Source of the DNA: Sanderia malayensis
Lineage: Eukaryota; Cnidaria; Scyphozoa; Semaeostomeae; Pelagiidae
Direction of reading: 5' to 3'
Length of the DNA: 64,000 nt
Assembly: GCA_013076295.1 (NCBI GenBank)
Contig: RQOL01000906.1
Span: 2,232,001 to 2,296,000, forward strand
This document shows, piece by piece, positions 34,601-48,428 of the stretch. Both the position numbers and the translations under genes were made by a program. How positions within the stretch are numbered: the stretch's first letter is position 1; every line of letters begins with the position of its first letter. Under the pieces are notes generated by a model that did not search any database, was not told the origin of the DNA, and saw only the letters and a list, made by a program, of their open reading frames with translations.

Positions 34601-37600
34601 ACACTTGACCGAGCTTTGGCAATCGCAAACGCAAAACTGGTGGATCAAAGACGATATATACTTGAAACTTGTGGCCAGTTTGGCATGTTCAGTAAAAAAT
34701 AATCTGTCATTGAACGGGTGGCTAAGAAGTTTCAATAGGCCGGTGGTCTGTTAGAGAAGCAAAACAAACCAACAATGCATACACATGGCATCTTTTCATT
34801 CCACATCCATATGGCAATTTTCTCTACAATTTAATTAAACAACAGTATGAGAAATGCGCCAGTGTTTGAATTTGCTTCTATTGTCACTGCCCCGTCGGGG
34901 AGGCGCGTTAAGATTTAGACTTCTCTCGCATAGAAAACCAAGTGCGTACATAGAAAGCTTGGTAACAAGGGCTTTCAATACTTTTGATAACTCATTCTAT
35001 GGGACCAACAATAGACACCCTTTGATGCCGTGCTATGCCATTGCGAAAATGAATACTCCTTCTTTGTGAGAACTGACGAAATTCAATTGCTACAATCGTG
35101 CAAGACCACACTGACCAATATGAGAGCTAAATATACCTTCACTTAATCACGATTCTGAATATCCATCTCAAAGGTCTTACCATTTTTAGCTATAGATTTA
35201 TTTATGGACAGCTGAATTCGGCTGAATTTGACATTTCATCTAAACTGGCACAATAGTGGGGCCAAGGTCACCCTCAAACAATAGTGGGGCCGCGGTTACC
35301 CCCGAACTGAGTTAGAATCAGCTTTCTAATTCAGCAAAATCCACAGTAACTGGCCGATTTCCTTATCAAAGTGGCGAGTGAAAGATAAGCCTACTTTATA
35401 GGATTTCGCCACGTTGTACTAAAAAGAATGTGACAGGAAACAACTAGCCAAATTCGATTTCGCAACCAAATGTCTCCAAAAAGAGATGCACAATGCAATA
35501 ATAATTTCTTGTAATAAATAGAATGGATCGCTTAGACAAGGAATTCCCTCTGTTCCTGCCGCCCAAAATAAATATCCGACAAGAGATAAGCGTGTGAAGT
35601 GGCCGCCATGTTGGTTTTGCATTGCAAGTATTACAGCTATGCTACACGTTAGCGTTGCACCTTCTGTAGAGTCACGGTGTTCAATTAAAGATAAGGTGGC
35701 TGTTCAAATAGTGAAGTTCCGAAATCGGGATGGAATTCACGTTGCTATCCGCTCGATCGGTCAATAGAATATACCTATGTAAATTGTTTACCCTTGCCAG
35801 TTAGCATCTTTTTCTACCTTGCTCACTCACAGATGGAGTCGCCATTAAAATTTTCAGTTGACCAGTTGCGTTGCAGAGCAACAACAAGCAGTTACTTGTT
35901 GTTGTTTAGAATTGAGCCACTCGAATCGTCTAGTGAAGCGTAATGTAACGTAAAAATAGAAGTAAACACCGGTTGAACAAGAAATCTAAACAGAGACACA
36001 GTGTCAAGAACAAAAAATTAAAAAATAATAGCCATAGTCAAGAGAAAGGCTACTTTTTTATCAACTATGTAATAATATAGATTAGCTGTAACTAAATGCG
36101 GGCAATTTAATGCGCGGTACGTGAGTGGTGATTGTTACGGTAGAAATTTTGCCTAGTTCCAAATTGGGATCCATTTGCCCAGCGTTTCGAAATTGAAATG
36201 ATAATAAAGCGAGTCACAATAGCCTAAAACCTATTTTCAAATATCTTAAAATCGAATCATCAATTATTGCTTTATTTAGATTGTTGGATATTAAATATCA
36301 AGTTGTACGAAAAGATCTGTATATTGTAGTGAGTAATTTTATCAATGCTAGCAATTTCTACATGAGAATGTTACGAAAAGTAATGTTGCGGAATTACACT
36401 GATCGAATAAATGTCTTGTATTGTGGTGTGAGAGTATTTGCAATGAGGTCAAATACCAAAACAATAATTATTTTCTGGCTCAGAGGACTTTCAATACCAA
36501 CTCTTCTATTCCTATTATGAAATTAATAAAAATAGAAGTTGCGATAGATGATGAAAAATATGTTGCAACTAAGGGGGCACAATTCAGTACAAAATTGAAA
36601 AAAAGCGGCATAGGTTCGCGAAAGTTGCAATTTCCAAACTTAATTCGCATCCTACGAGCAAGGCACGGGCGTAGATAAATAATTTGGAATTCAAAGGAAA
36701 GTCAGTGATTTTCCCCCATGGACTTGTGTTGTGACAATTTGCCTATATTACAAAGCGGCAAATTATACTCTTACACAAGGTTAGATAATTACAGTTAAAC
36801 AACAGTATTATGAAGACAAAAAAACACAAAAAACAGACGTACAATGTTCACACATGAGCTATAGTTGCAAATCAAAAGAACCTTTGGTATCGTGTTGAAT
36901 TTGAATACGTTGACCATGTTGAATTACACGCAAGTATTTCGCAATAATTCAACATCCTTGTTTCGACTGTGAACAATAGGATTTTAAAAACAGATGCAAA
37001 CTTTGCCTTTTAGCCCTGAATGTTGTCCTATGGCCTGGCTTTAATGAATGGGTTGCTTTACATAGCAAAATTAGTTCCTTTGTATCTTAAAATACTAATG
37101 AAATTAGCTGTGAATCGCGGTTCACTGCGACAAGGAGCATAAAACATTGAGGAAATTGCTTTTTTATCGCTCAAACATTCTCCGACAGTGATCCGTAAAG
37201 AAATTCGCGGAAATTTAGGCTAGCAGAAACAATCGGGCCACGCCGAAGTGATATATTGTACGCTTTATTTTACAAAATAAAATTATTTCGGTATGCCTTT
37301 CTCAACAATGGCCCTGTACGTTTATTTACAAATCTAGCATTTGCGACCATGATAAAAAATAATTACTAAAAGAAAGGAAAAATATATAAACCCGTCCTGA
37401 ATCAAATATATATTGAATGTTTAAAATAGCCCTGAAGTTAGACACGTTCGAGTGATTACGTTTGTGATTGTGTGACTATATATACGCGAGTGTGTGTGTG
37501 TCTATATATTTGTGTATATACATAATAAAGTTAGACTACTATACGTTATAACAAAGATAAAGGTGTGAAATTAGACACTTACCAGGAGATGGGAATCGTT

Positions 37601-37961
37601 GGTTTGACGAACTGGGTGGTTCAACCATCGGGATATCATTCATAGTATTACTTCCAACAACTACAGCGCCACTACTGCTCGGTTCTTCTTTAATTTGGTG
37701 TATGGCCTCATGTTGTTGCAATTGTATGGCCCTGAGGTATTCTTCTTGGTCTTGCTGTCTTCGTAGAGCGACTTGGGCAGCCATGACACGTTGTCTTTCA
37801 GCAATCAAGTTGCAGTCGGGACAGTCGCAGTCCCGCCATCGACAGAACCTCTTGTGTCCTTTCAATATTGAAACAACGCCGTGGTTTCTACAACGGGCAC
37901 ACTTGGGAAGTCGCGGAGGTGTCTTCATTGGATTCACATTAGCAGACGTGACAACACTCAT
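31650..37961 (-). CDS. DMRT transcription factor with DM and DMA domains, complete coding region
   Basis: Three coding exons on the minus strand: 37961-37583, 33326-32196, 31858-31650. All junctions are phase 1, giving 572 residues. Residues about 17-70 form the DM domain ([20 protein letters not shown], then [11 protein letters not shown] and [16 protein letters not shown]) with the intertwined CCHC/HCCC zinc ligands that bind DNA in the minor groove. A DMA domain near residues 328-367 ([20 protein letters not shown], then [15 protein letters not shown]) places it in the DMRT3/4/5 (DMRTA-like) class. Between them is a Ser/Pro-rich linker. Near the C terminus are a Cys-rich patch ([18 protein letters not shown]) and a CxxC...CxxC segment ([19 protein letters not shown]), which I do not know from other DMRT proteins. 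Expected nuclear; role in gonad or neural development is family inference. The first intron is 4.3 kb. Confidence 0.92.
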
Positions 37962-40900
37962 GGTTTGCCAAACAAAACTGCCTCTTCCTTCTTGCTTTCT
38001 TACTTATAGATCAGCCTGACTTCTTCTAAACTGCCTGCCAATCTGAAATTTAATTTCAATGTTTCCAAAACCTTTAAAAGACTCCGCAATTATACAAGCA
38101 TTGCCTGTTGTATTCCTGTCAAAGCCTCAAAACAATGCCTCGACGCTGATTGGCTGGCTAATTCCATTGAGTCAATCACCCACAAAACGAATATAATTTT
38201 GTTTAGCTCAAAATTCGTCAGCCTTAAATTGTTACTATTGTCACATTGGCAAGAATTCTGGGGCGTAACAAAAGGAAATAACATTTAAAACAATAGTCGA
38301 TGATTTATTACTCACAATCATGTCGAAATTAGAACTGTCTTTCCACTTGGCGCGCAAGGAGACAAGTAAATACGCGTGCATATGTTTGGCTGGCGGCAGA
38401 ATTAGCTACAGACTTGTATTTCCTATAGAAACTGTTTGTCCTTTGTGATGTGACTTACGAATTATGACCTGCTCTCTGCCCTTCTCGTTAAGAGTTTTAT
38501 TATCTTTCTTCTGATCCCTGTTTTGAAATTCGGGTGGTGAGTCAATGACCTTGAAGTTCAAAAGACAAATGCCTTTAAGATTCAGAGGAGCAAGGATTGT
38601 AAAGGGATTCAGTGACATTTATACTACGCGGATTGATAATACTCTTTTAGAAACAACACGGGCTACCAAAGCAATTGGGCTTAGGATTAATCCACGACTA
38701 CATTTTACTTCGAGAATTCCTCAATAATACAGTACAGTAAAATTATAATGATAATGAATAAAAAATTTTGAGGACAACATTTCGAGCTTGCCAATTTTCG
38801 TGGGACCTTCAATTTCATATAGCAAAATTGAATTTCTTTTAACAGAGAAATAGCTTCGTCCGGAAAAAGAAGAAAAAATACTTCGTTATCTTATTGTTTT
38901 GTAAAATCGTCATTATTTATTTATTTATCGAAGGTGTTTTGGCATTGAGAGTATAATGCGACGGGTTGCTGCTATAGGATATATGGATGAAGCATTACTG
39001 TTAGAAAAAACAACGTGTTTTTCACAGGAGTTGAATAATTAAAAGGCTGTGGCTTATTTTAAGGCAGAAAGAATTGCCGAAATGTTTCTTTGCATTCGTT
39101 TATTCAAATGCAAATTAAAACCAATGAAAACAACCTGCAACCTCGCGGAATATTTGTTTATTCAGGGACGACTCGCAGAATCAAGGCTTCCAAAAATAAA
39201 CTTTAATTACTTTCAGAATCTGTTAGGTTCTCAATTTTCAATTTCACTCATTCCTGTCTGTTTATTTACATTGCATTCTTTGGTTTATTTTCGTACCCGC
39301 AGCTTCGACAATTACCAAGTCCAAAAAAGCTACATCGGCCTATAAAAGAATAGCCTTTGTCTCTATAATACGGTCCAAAACTTTACAAGAAGTAGAAAAT
39401 ACTTGTTAAATAAAACGATTATTCTGGATTTCGTTTGTACGATATTAGTCTTCCAGAGGCGTGCTAATTACAATTGGGTATGGGAGCGAAAAGGAGAGTC
39501 ATGTCTTGAGATAGTAAATGGTCCCAAAGGAGAGAATAGGGGTTAATGGACCACTCGGATAAACCAGATGATGAAAAATCGACGTTAAATTTTTCAGAAC
39601 ATGAAGGCAGCATCCATCAATTGGATTGAAATTAAAATTACCGACTTAGTGCACGTTCCTAAATACAATCAAATACTCTTTACAATAAATATAAATACCC
39701 TTTTAAACAATTCACAATTCAAGCAATAGAACAATTTCGATTTAGACAACATATAAGAAAGCATATTCTAGATTCTTTCTTGCTAGGTTTTTGTGACGAA
39801 ATTCAATAGAACAGCCCGATTCTCAACTTTGCATTGAATACTATTTAAACCGCTTTCCCCTTGAAAACAAGAAAGACTACAAAATAAAAAGCATTTCGCT
39901 TTATTATTGTTAATATTATCTCGTATTTGTCTCTGTCTGCCTTTCAATTTGAATTGGAAAACTCACAGTTGTTCATGGCAATTTGCTTAGAATTCTGCAT
40001 AAAAATGGATTGCGTGAAAAGCAGGCAAGATGCCATTGTGTCACAAATAAGACTTTCAATACTAATCGACTGTTTCGTAATCTCGTGAATGAGTTGCTTT
40101 ATTTCCTTACATCTCTAAACAGATCCAAGATAATTCGCCCCATAAGTCGATTAAAATGCAAACTAGTTTTTCCTCTTTGACACGACGGCATAACATCGAC
40201 TGATTGGACCTCGTAATCGCTATGGCATGAAAACTGGGACCTCGTTTTGGCAAGTGCTGTTGTTGTTGCAGGTTGACAAGAAACTCAAATTGTAGTCAAA
40301 GTAGCACAGTACCAGCAGTGGTTACATTGCTGGTAGTGTCAAAAATGTTTATGTAGAATGTATTCCGTATTCCATTCTTAAAGAATAGCTCTATAGCTTC
40401 AGTGCAACTTCACTGTAAATGAAATGCAATTAAGGCTTATGGCATGACAGTTGATGCAATGAATAAAGCATATTTTGCTAAGAATAATGGGAGAAGTAAT
40501 TGAACTAAGGGAGGGGCGTGTATTTGCGGCACAAGAAGCACACATAAACAGCTTAAAAATGAGTATATACTAATATTACTTTAATGTCAGCCAAAGAGCT
40601 GGAAAGTTGGAAGAAATTTCGTTAAATAACACAAGGGGCGTGCATTGCATGGCGAAGGGTGAATGTGGTCAAGATTCTCCACACAGAATTAAAAACCTGG
40701 TGAAAAGGAACGGTTGCATGAGCACGTCGGTTGATTTGAAATGTTTCTTAAAGCTTTAACGCATTTCGATAGCAGATTGTTGATGCATCTCAGGGGTTCA
40801 AATGAACTCACGGTAATAGATAACAGATAGCTACTGGCAATCTGATAAAGATAACTTGGTTCGGGAGGCATGGATAGAGAAACACACTGGGTTTAGCTAA

Positions 40901-43900
40901 GGTGTGTCAACACGTCACAAAGGCTAGCTGACTGTAATACAAACAGATAGCAAATTACCTGCACTTATCAGCCTTTACTCGATTCAAACCAAAACAAAAA
41001 CAAATCACGATCTGGCAGACGATTGTATGCAGTACACTACTCTCATTGAAAAACTAGCAAAATTCAAGAAGAGCTCTTATTGATTGTACATTTTGGCGTT
41101 ATCAATGCACGTTGCATTGCAAGCAAAACAGTGCTTGATTCGACAGATAATTTGAGCGCCAGTTCACAGAACAGATTATCAAAATTGCGTATGGCGTACA
41201 CTACGCAATCACATTAAACTTGTCCTGTTATCTCAGATAGGGATTGAATAAGCATTCGAGTGGAATGGCTGATAAAATGACATGTTTATTGTATAATGCT
41301 CGCGTATCCCGTTGATAAGGCGGGAGTGCGTGGGTCTAAAGGTCAAAAAGGATGAATGTAGCAGCACGTTTTTGCGCAAACTATAAAGTGGGGAGCGAGA
41401 AGGAGATGGGCAGGTTTGACATAATATTGCTTGTTCTTTGGGGTGGTTGGGTTGTAAGGCAGAGCTTTCCAAATGACAAATGTGTCATTTGTTGGTCCGT
41501 TTAACAGGTCAATCGACTTGGTAAGCTGACCAATAAATTGTCAGATGCGGCGAGTCAGTGGTCATTTGGGTTTCAAAACAAAACGAGTATAAAAGAATCA
41601 GTGTCGAATGTGTTAAAAATTCTCCAAAATTTCCAACACAAAAAGATATAAAATAGAAACTATTTATTAAAGTATTTAAAAATAAAGCGGTGTTGTGTTG
41701 TATGAAGGATTTTCTGAAAAAATGACACAAGTAATAGTCTTAAAACCACTTGAATAGAAATGTTATGGGACAAAGTAATAATGTGACAATCGTAGGCCAG
41801 TTGGGGAGAATGGATTTAGAGGCCTAGGCCATAAAGATACACACAAATCTAATTATTTTGCAAGACTTAAACAAACTTCACCACACACAGTTTTAGCATA
41901 ATTTAAAAAATGTGACATACAGATCATATTTTCATTATTAGCTCACCGAAGGCAAACAAAAGCAATCCTCCCAAAATAGAAAAATCGGCATTCAAACGGC
42001 CTTGTTATCCACATATAACACTACCAGGCGCGAAAACAAACAAAAATGAACAGTATTTAATGTTTATCAAGGTCGCGTATTAACAGTAATCTATGAGAAA
42101 ATCTTGCCGCAAATTCTTCTGAAAGGCTCCTCAACAAAGTCCGATGTCACAGATACAGCATCATAGAATTCTTTGTACAAAACAAGAAGCTCGTGTACAT
42201 TTCCAACGGAAATGTCAACATAAACCACGAACAAACAAACAAGGTTATTGTATACAGTTTCGGCGCACATTAAAACAAAATTAATCATTGGCAAATCGCA
42301 AAGCCACCGATTGAAAGTGGCCCCGATTCAAATGAAATCGTCGTGACGTAAGAACGCGAAAATCGTGCTGGCAATGAGGTCATAGCATTTGGACGAAAGT
42401 TACATTCACGACAGGTAACTCGGTTAAGAAGAGATTAAAAATGCCACAATAAATAAACCGCTATCAGCATCGATTTGTGCACATAATAGCAAAGGATCCC
42501 GGTAAAATAAACGAACTTCGTGTGCATTGGAAACTATCCTGTATTTTATGCCATGAGAGCTAAACAATGCAAAGTTGTCATTTTAATAGCTGAGTTGTAC
42601 CCCACTGGAGATTTAGTCCTACGCTTCTTCGGAAAGCTTTCTTTTCCTAGGCCCAACTTCCTTTTTAAGAGCATAAAACGTTACCTAAACCCATAACCAT
42701 TACAAATGAATTTGTGTATTAATACATTGCTGCATGTTCTATTTCCGGGCCGGAATATATAGGAGGAAAAAGGGAGTTTCTCCAAAGTTTCCTGGTTTAC
42801 TTGGACGCAAACACTGATCTCAATATTGAGATCAGTGGGCGCAAAGAAGAGCAGCGGTTCAAGGATTACAGCATGCGCGAAAACCACGTGCTTTGGTAGA
42901 GAGCAAGCTGCTGCTCAAAAAGGCAGCGGCTGCCTTGGTAACACATGCGCATTGCCGGCTCCACGTTCACATAACTCAAGTAATTAACATTGATCTTGCT
43001 ATATAATCGTCTTAATATGAAAAACGCAGTGACGACAATGTATGAATTGGAATGAGAACACAACAGATGCATGCCATCCTGGGTAATTCGTTTGGGAAAT
43101 CTGCGAAAGCTCATCATGACAATGAAAAATAAAGACAGATACTTCAGCTGGATCGACCAGGCAATGCAAGAAGGATCCGCGAGAGGAAGGAGTTTCTTCA
43201 CAAAACGCCACTCTATTCAATGCGGCGAAATCGCCTTCAATAAACACACACATATATATATCTATTCAATCTACAATGCTCTTGTTAAAGAAATAGCGTC
43301 GATCCATTTCATCTATTTTCGGCTGAGCAGCGAACGGAAGGATGTGCACGCTTTCTTCTTTCGTGATTTAATGCAATTTGTTTTAACGACTAACAGGAAA
43401 ACAAAAAGTATCTGATTTCCATTTAGAGGCTCACCACCGCATAATGTCACTGTTGAGTTGAACTGCTGAACGCTTTAAAAGCATATTTCTCGCATATAAT
43501 AGACGCAAATAGAATAATAATATACAGTTTACTCTGCTAATCCTCTCCACAACAATAATTTGAGACGAGAACAAAGCAAGGCCAGAATTTGGACTGTTTG
43601 TTGACGAGTCTCTTGTCGACGTCGAGGTCCAGCTATTCGAATCAATCAAATAGTGAGATAGTACTTGTAAAATAAGGAAATACAATCTAATTTTCTCAAT
43701 GAAATTGGTGTTTCATCAAGTGTTTTAATCAAAAGCGCTCCCTTCGGTAAAAGCCGTTTATTTCACAATAATGGTTAAGAAAAAATTACCATTCATCATT
43801 ACTTTCCATATAATTGCATGTACCGCGTGAGCAATATATTTCAAAAAGCCCCTTTTGACCCTATTCACCTTATAATGTCAATAGATGCATCAGGGTCAAT

Positions 43901-46375
43901 GTAGCAGAGGACAAGAATTAAATCACAAAACGTGTCCTTCGACCTTCCTTATGTTACTTAACCTTATAATGGCAATCGGGTCAACGTAGCATACAGGTCA
44001 AAGGACGCACATTGAAAACCACTGAGCACACATCACACACAGACCTAATTATCTTTGAATGGATTATCCATTTGGATTTGTTAATATCGTCGCAATAACT
44101 ACATTTTCATTGCTTATCAGTGAATCTCAGCAAACAGGATTATCTGGCAACTTGAAAATGTGGTCAAAGAATTGCTTCTTCATATCAATAAAGCATGGCC
44201 TTATCTTGACGATATTGGAAAATAATCTCCAAAAATATAGCAACTCGCCTGACAATAAACACTGTAAGAAGATCATGACGGACAATTGATTTCGATGGTA
44301 CGATGAATTATTAAACCATTTTGCCGCCAGTTTAGAAAATGTAGTTACGGGGGATATGATAGTAGCCTACTGCAAACATGTGTCAGCATGGTCAGTCAAT
44401 TGAGATCAAGTGCATATGAACAACACCTTGTGTTTATATTGGGACAAATAAATACATGGATGGATGGATGGATGGATGGATAAATGGGCGCCAGATTAAA
44501 TCAATGAATGAGCCATAAAGACACATGGTAAAAAATCCATCTTCGTGGCCCGGGGCTGAGGTTCTAAAGGCAGGAATCTTTCTGATCAAAATAGATTGCG
44601 GACAAAAATGTCAGTGTCCCACGGGTCATGGTTCATGGGTCATGGTTCATGGGTCAGACTCATTGTTCGATTGATACAAAGCTATGCCAGGACGAAGCTT
44701 TAAATGCTAACAAAAGACGCCTCAATATTGTCTCAATCACAATCGTCCGTGAAATTCGACCTCGGCAAGGTCTCAAGCAGTTGGGCACTGATTGTTAAAC
44801 AGAATCAATTAGACAGAGTCAGTACAATCTAATTACGATGCAGAAATGTGGACCCCCCACATGTCTGCACAGTTGGGTCACTACCCGGCAGAATGTGCAT
44901 AAATTATGATTTCAAGCAATTATTGAGCAGATCAATCAATCAAAAAAATTTCCATGTTAATGCCAGAATTGTGATAGAGATAAGGCGAATGCAGCCAAGC
45001 CAGCTGCCTGCCAAACATAGATTACACTGTCTTTCTAATTTCTTGCAATTAACTACGGACGGCTAGTTGACAATACAAAACAAAATGAGTCACTGTTGTC
45101 AGTTGTGCACGTTCAAGGAGCAGATGGCTAGTTGGTTGGGTTGAGAAGATAAGCAAGGCCACAAAAGAAGGATATGGCTGTTGCTGTTGAAGAGAGCAAC
45201 AGTCTTGTTCGCTTTTGATAAATCCGCTTCCTTATTGTCGGTGGGAATTTTCGTACCACTTGATTGCGAGTGTAGGCCGATTTGTGGCATTTCTCTAGAC
45301 TTAATGGCGCGCGCGTTAAGCGGTTTAAATGCATTGCACATGCTGATCATCCCGCCAAAATACTCCACCCGAGTGAAACTATGGAAATATATCTCATTTG
45401 ATTGCCGGGTCGAGTAATGAAAATACCTCAATCATGCGGATTATGATTCTGCGCAAGTGTGATTGGTCAGACCAACACAAACAACAACAACAACAACGCA
45501 ACAGACTATAACGAAGTCCAACTGAGTGGAATTCTGGAATGTAATAACAATTGGGATTTAGCAACCAAGAATTGTAACCCCAAAACACAAAGGATGTTTT
45601 CAATGTTTTCAAGTTTCATAAAATGGCATTAAAATATCCAGACTCCTTTAAGGGTAAAATATAAAACAAAAAACAGCCTCGTTTAAGAGCTACACTCAGA
45701 TGGATAAAAAGAATGAATAACTCGAAGCCTCGCTTCAAATCAAAACAAAGATCATCGAAGATCAAACGAAGATCAAAACAAAGAGAATTGGTATCAGGTG
45801 AGGCAGAACAATGTTCGATACATTCAGAAACTCGACTAAATTAATAGCGTTTCTAAAATTCTTTGCTAAAATCATGACCACGAAAGCTGTGAAATAATGG
45901 AAGGAGAAGCAAAATACTGACCGCAATGCATGCCGAACATGCGCAATGCATACAGGTTGATAATTAGCGAGAAAGTAAGAAATTCTATAGCTACATTAGC
46001 AAACACCGTGAAGCTTAGGACACTTCTCTCTGAGTCCATATCAATCAATAATTAACAAAAATTGAAAATAATTAGCCCAGAATTGAATGGGAGGAGTCAG
46101 GATAGGCTTGCGTTTGTGATTATACCTTGGTGCTAATGTAAACAATTATTGTTAAAGAAAAAAAGGACCTGCAATACGCTTGGTTTGCCTTGTATATTAT
46201 TAACGGTAACAATTGTTAAGGAGACAAACAAAGAATATAATTGTAGAGCGTATTCATCAGAAGGTCTCAAGTACAATTTTAAGTGTTTCATCGCTAGCAT
46301 GGAAAGAAGATAGACAGACAAGTAGAGCGGAGGGAAAATTAAAATCCAGCAAAAGTGGACTAAGACTATCTCATC
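37962..46375. other. 8.4-kb interval without recognised genes
   Basis: Neither strand shows a frame with conserved motifs or consistent splice structure. Visible features are small: an ATGG microsatellite at 44454-44480, a 14-bp repeat GGGTCATGGTTCAT at about 44624-44656, and a CAA repeat near 45480. As the upstream flank of a developmental DMRT gene it could hold 5' UTR exons or enhancers, which is inference. Confidence 0.5.
44454..44480 (+). repeat. ATGG microsatellite
   Basis: About six tandem copies of ATGG/GGAT in the gene-free interval upstream of the DMRT gene. Confidence 0.9.
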
Positions 46376-47797
46376 ATGATGATGATGGAGGAAGAAAGCG
46401 AAGCTGCTACAATGCGTGCATTGGTAGGTAATTTCTGTGCCATTTCGACATATATAGCAGCAAATTATATCAGGAAGAGAATGGAGTTATGATGAGGCAA
46501 CGGTATCAATAAATCCAATGCAATATTATAGCAAATCTCGCATTATATTATGTTGAGCATTGCTACAGTGTACTGGGAACAGGCTTTGACGTGGCTGAAG
46601 GTAAGCAGCGGGGCTTGTACACACACCCATCATATGATGTAGTACATTTACAGTGACTTTCACCTCATTGTAGCCTGTTATCATGGAAGCAGAAGAGATA
46701 ACAAAATTAAAAGGCCAAGACTTGGAAGGTAACAGTAACAAATGTTTATTACTCGATGATCCATTAATAAACAGATCTGTACGGAAATCTGTATAGGAAA
46801 CAATGTCAATCATTGATAATCTTAATGATAATCATCAACCATGACAAACACATCTATCCATTATAAATGATGGCGACAAGGGCAGCAAAAGAGTGCTTTC
46901 AAGAACGATGCTACCTCTACCAGATCGAGCTTTATATACCGTATACCCTCAATTAGGTATTCCTCACCTATTATTACTATTCATCACAAAATTATTAATA
47001 AGGGTTAGTAATTTTGAAATTATTTTCAGAGCTGCAAGAAGCATTCTCCTTATTTGACATCGATGGAAATGGTGTGGTGTCAATGCAAGAGATAGCTGCC
47101 GTCATGAAATCGATTGGAATGGAATATTCAGATGAAGATATTAACGAAATGATACATATAGTCGATAAGGATGGTAGGTAATGATTAGATCACCAAATTT
47201 AAAAACAGTGATTATAAATGTCTCATGAACGGTTCTGTCCATAAAAATCTGAGGCGAAATTCAAGTGATGATTATAATTATGGATGTTGATCTTGATGAA
47301 TGCATTCACTTTTATCGCTCTATCTTTAACAGAAGATGGTGAGATTGGATTTGATGATTTCCACGACTTAATGAAAGAGACGATACTGCGTGGAGTACAA
47401 GAAGACGATATGAAAAGAACCTTCAATGTTTTTGACACAGATGGGGATGGATATATAACACCAAATGAGCTTCACATTCTGTTCACCAATCTGGGCGAGA
47501 ATGTAAACATAAACGAGGCTGCTGAGATCCTAGAAGAGGCTGATGCTGACTCAGACGGGTTGTTGGACTTCAAAGGTAAGTTGCAAAAATATTTCACAAC
47601 TCCATTATTGAGAATGCGTTCTTGAGTTATTTAAAAAACCCAGCCTGCATATTCTTATAAGTGAGTTTCTTACACGCGGGTTTTTGAAATAACATTTCAA
47701 AACTCCAGAGCTTCGCTTTTTTCTCAAAGATTTCAAAGCTTACTTCGAAAAACAGAAGAAGAAACCATCTGAAGAAGACACTGAGGAGAAAACATAA
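46376..47797 (+). CDS. Calmodulin-like four-EF-hand protein (tandem copy A)
   Basis: Five exons: 46376-46423, 46674-46728, 47030-47173, 47333-47575, 47709-47797; 192 residues. The start is the first ATG after an in-frame TAA (46361-46363). All four Ca2+ loops look canonical: DIDGNGVVSMQE, DKDEDGEIGFDD, DTDGDGYITPNE and DADSDGLLDFKE. The N-terminal extension is acidic and the C-terminal tail (LKDFKAYFEKQKKKPSEEDT) is charged, unlike true calmodulin, so this is a calmodulin-like Ca2+ sensor of unknown partner. AATAAA lies at 48085-48090. Copy B lies 1.6 kb downstream with the same intron phases. Confidence 0.85.
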
Positions 47798-48172
47798 AAA
47801 CCAGGATTAAAAAAAATAGAATCCAAATATAGTTCACTCTAATACGGCAAGTGGAGAATAGAGTATCCATGTCCGAATAGAAACGGAGCCAGAAAAACAG
47901 AGTTGAGCACATGTGCAGATAGAAACAGTAAGCTAAATCAATGGACCACATAGAAACTCTAGCGACATTGCCTTCTTTCATTAACACGCCAATCCTTCTT
48001 TCACGTGCATCTTACTTACTTAGCCAAGAGAATCGAACTTTGTTATTGACATTTAGCTGATCAAACAAGTATAAAAATCCTCTGAATAAATGCCCGGGTT
48101 TTTATTAAACAACTAATCTTAATTAACTTATCTTAATTAACAACTTTTTTTAGAACGGAGTGAGGTGAGAAA

Positions 48173-48428
48173 ATGTCAGAACCTTCCTCGAAAAAGGACC
48201 ACAAGGACTCGAATAACTCGAAAAAGCAATGGCGACGCGGTGTTACGTCATGATCTTTCAGAGGCACCCAAGTCCAAATTGTTTACAAATGATATGGCAC
48301 ATAAATTTTTGAGAATGACGGCTAAAAACTCGCCCTCCAGTGCCGGCAACGCAGCTCAGATATTCCCACTTTCAGCGGAGTTATTAAAAAAACAAGAAAA
48401 ACAGAAAAACTCCATTGACCTTCATTGA
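48173..48428 (+). pseudogene. Possible small coding unit with a frameshift
   Basis: ATG 48173 opens MSEPSSKKDHKDSNNSKK and stops soon after. The adjacent frame carries a protein-like sequence (HDLSEAPKSKLFTNDMAHKF, then RMTAKNSPSSAGNAAQIFPL) ending in TGA 48426-48428. The two frames would join with a one-base shift near 48228. This could be a decayed or retroposed gene, a sequence error, or two chance frames. No family is recognised. Confidence 0.3.

Noticed and set aside
35419..35640. Minus-strand ATGGCGGCC start-like context near 35597
   Set aside because: The frame closes after about 25 codons and no donor or downstream exon was found.
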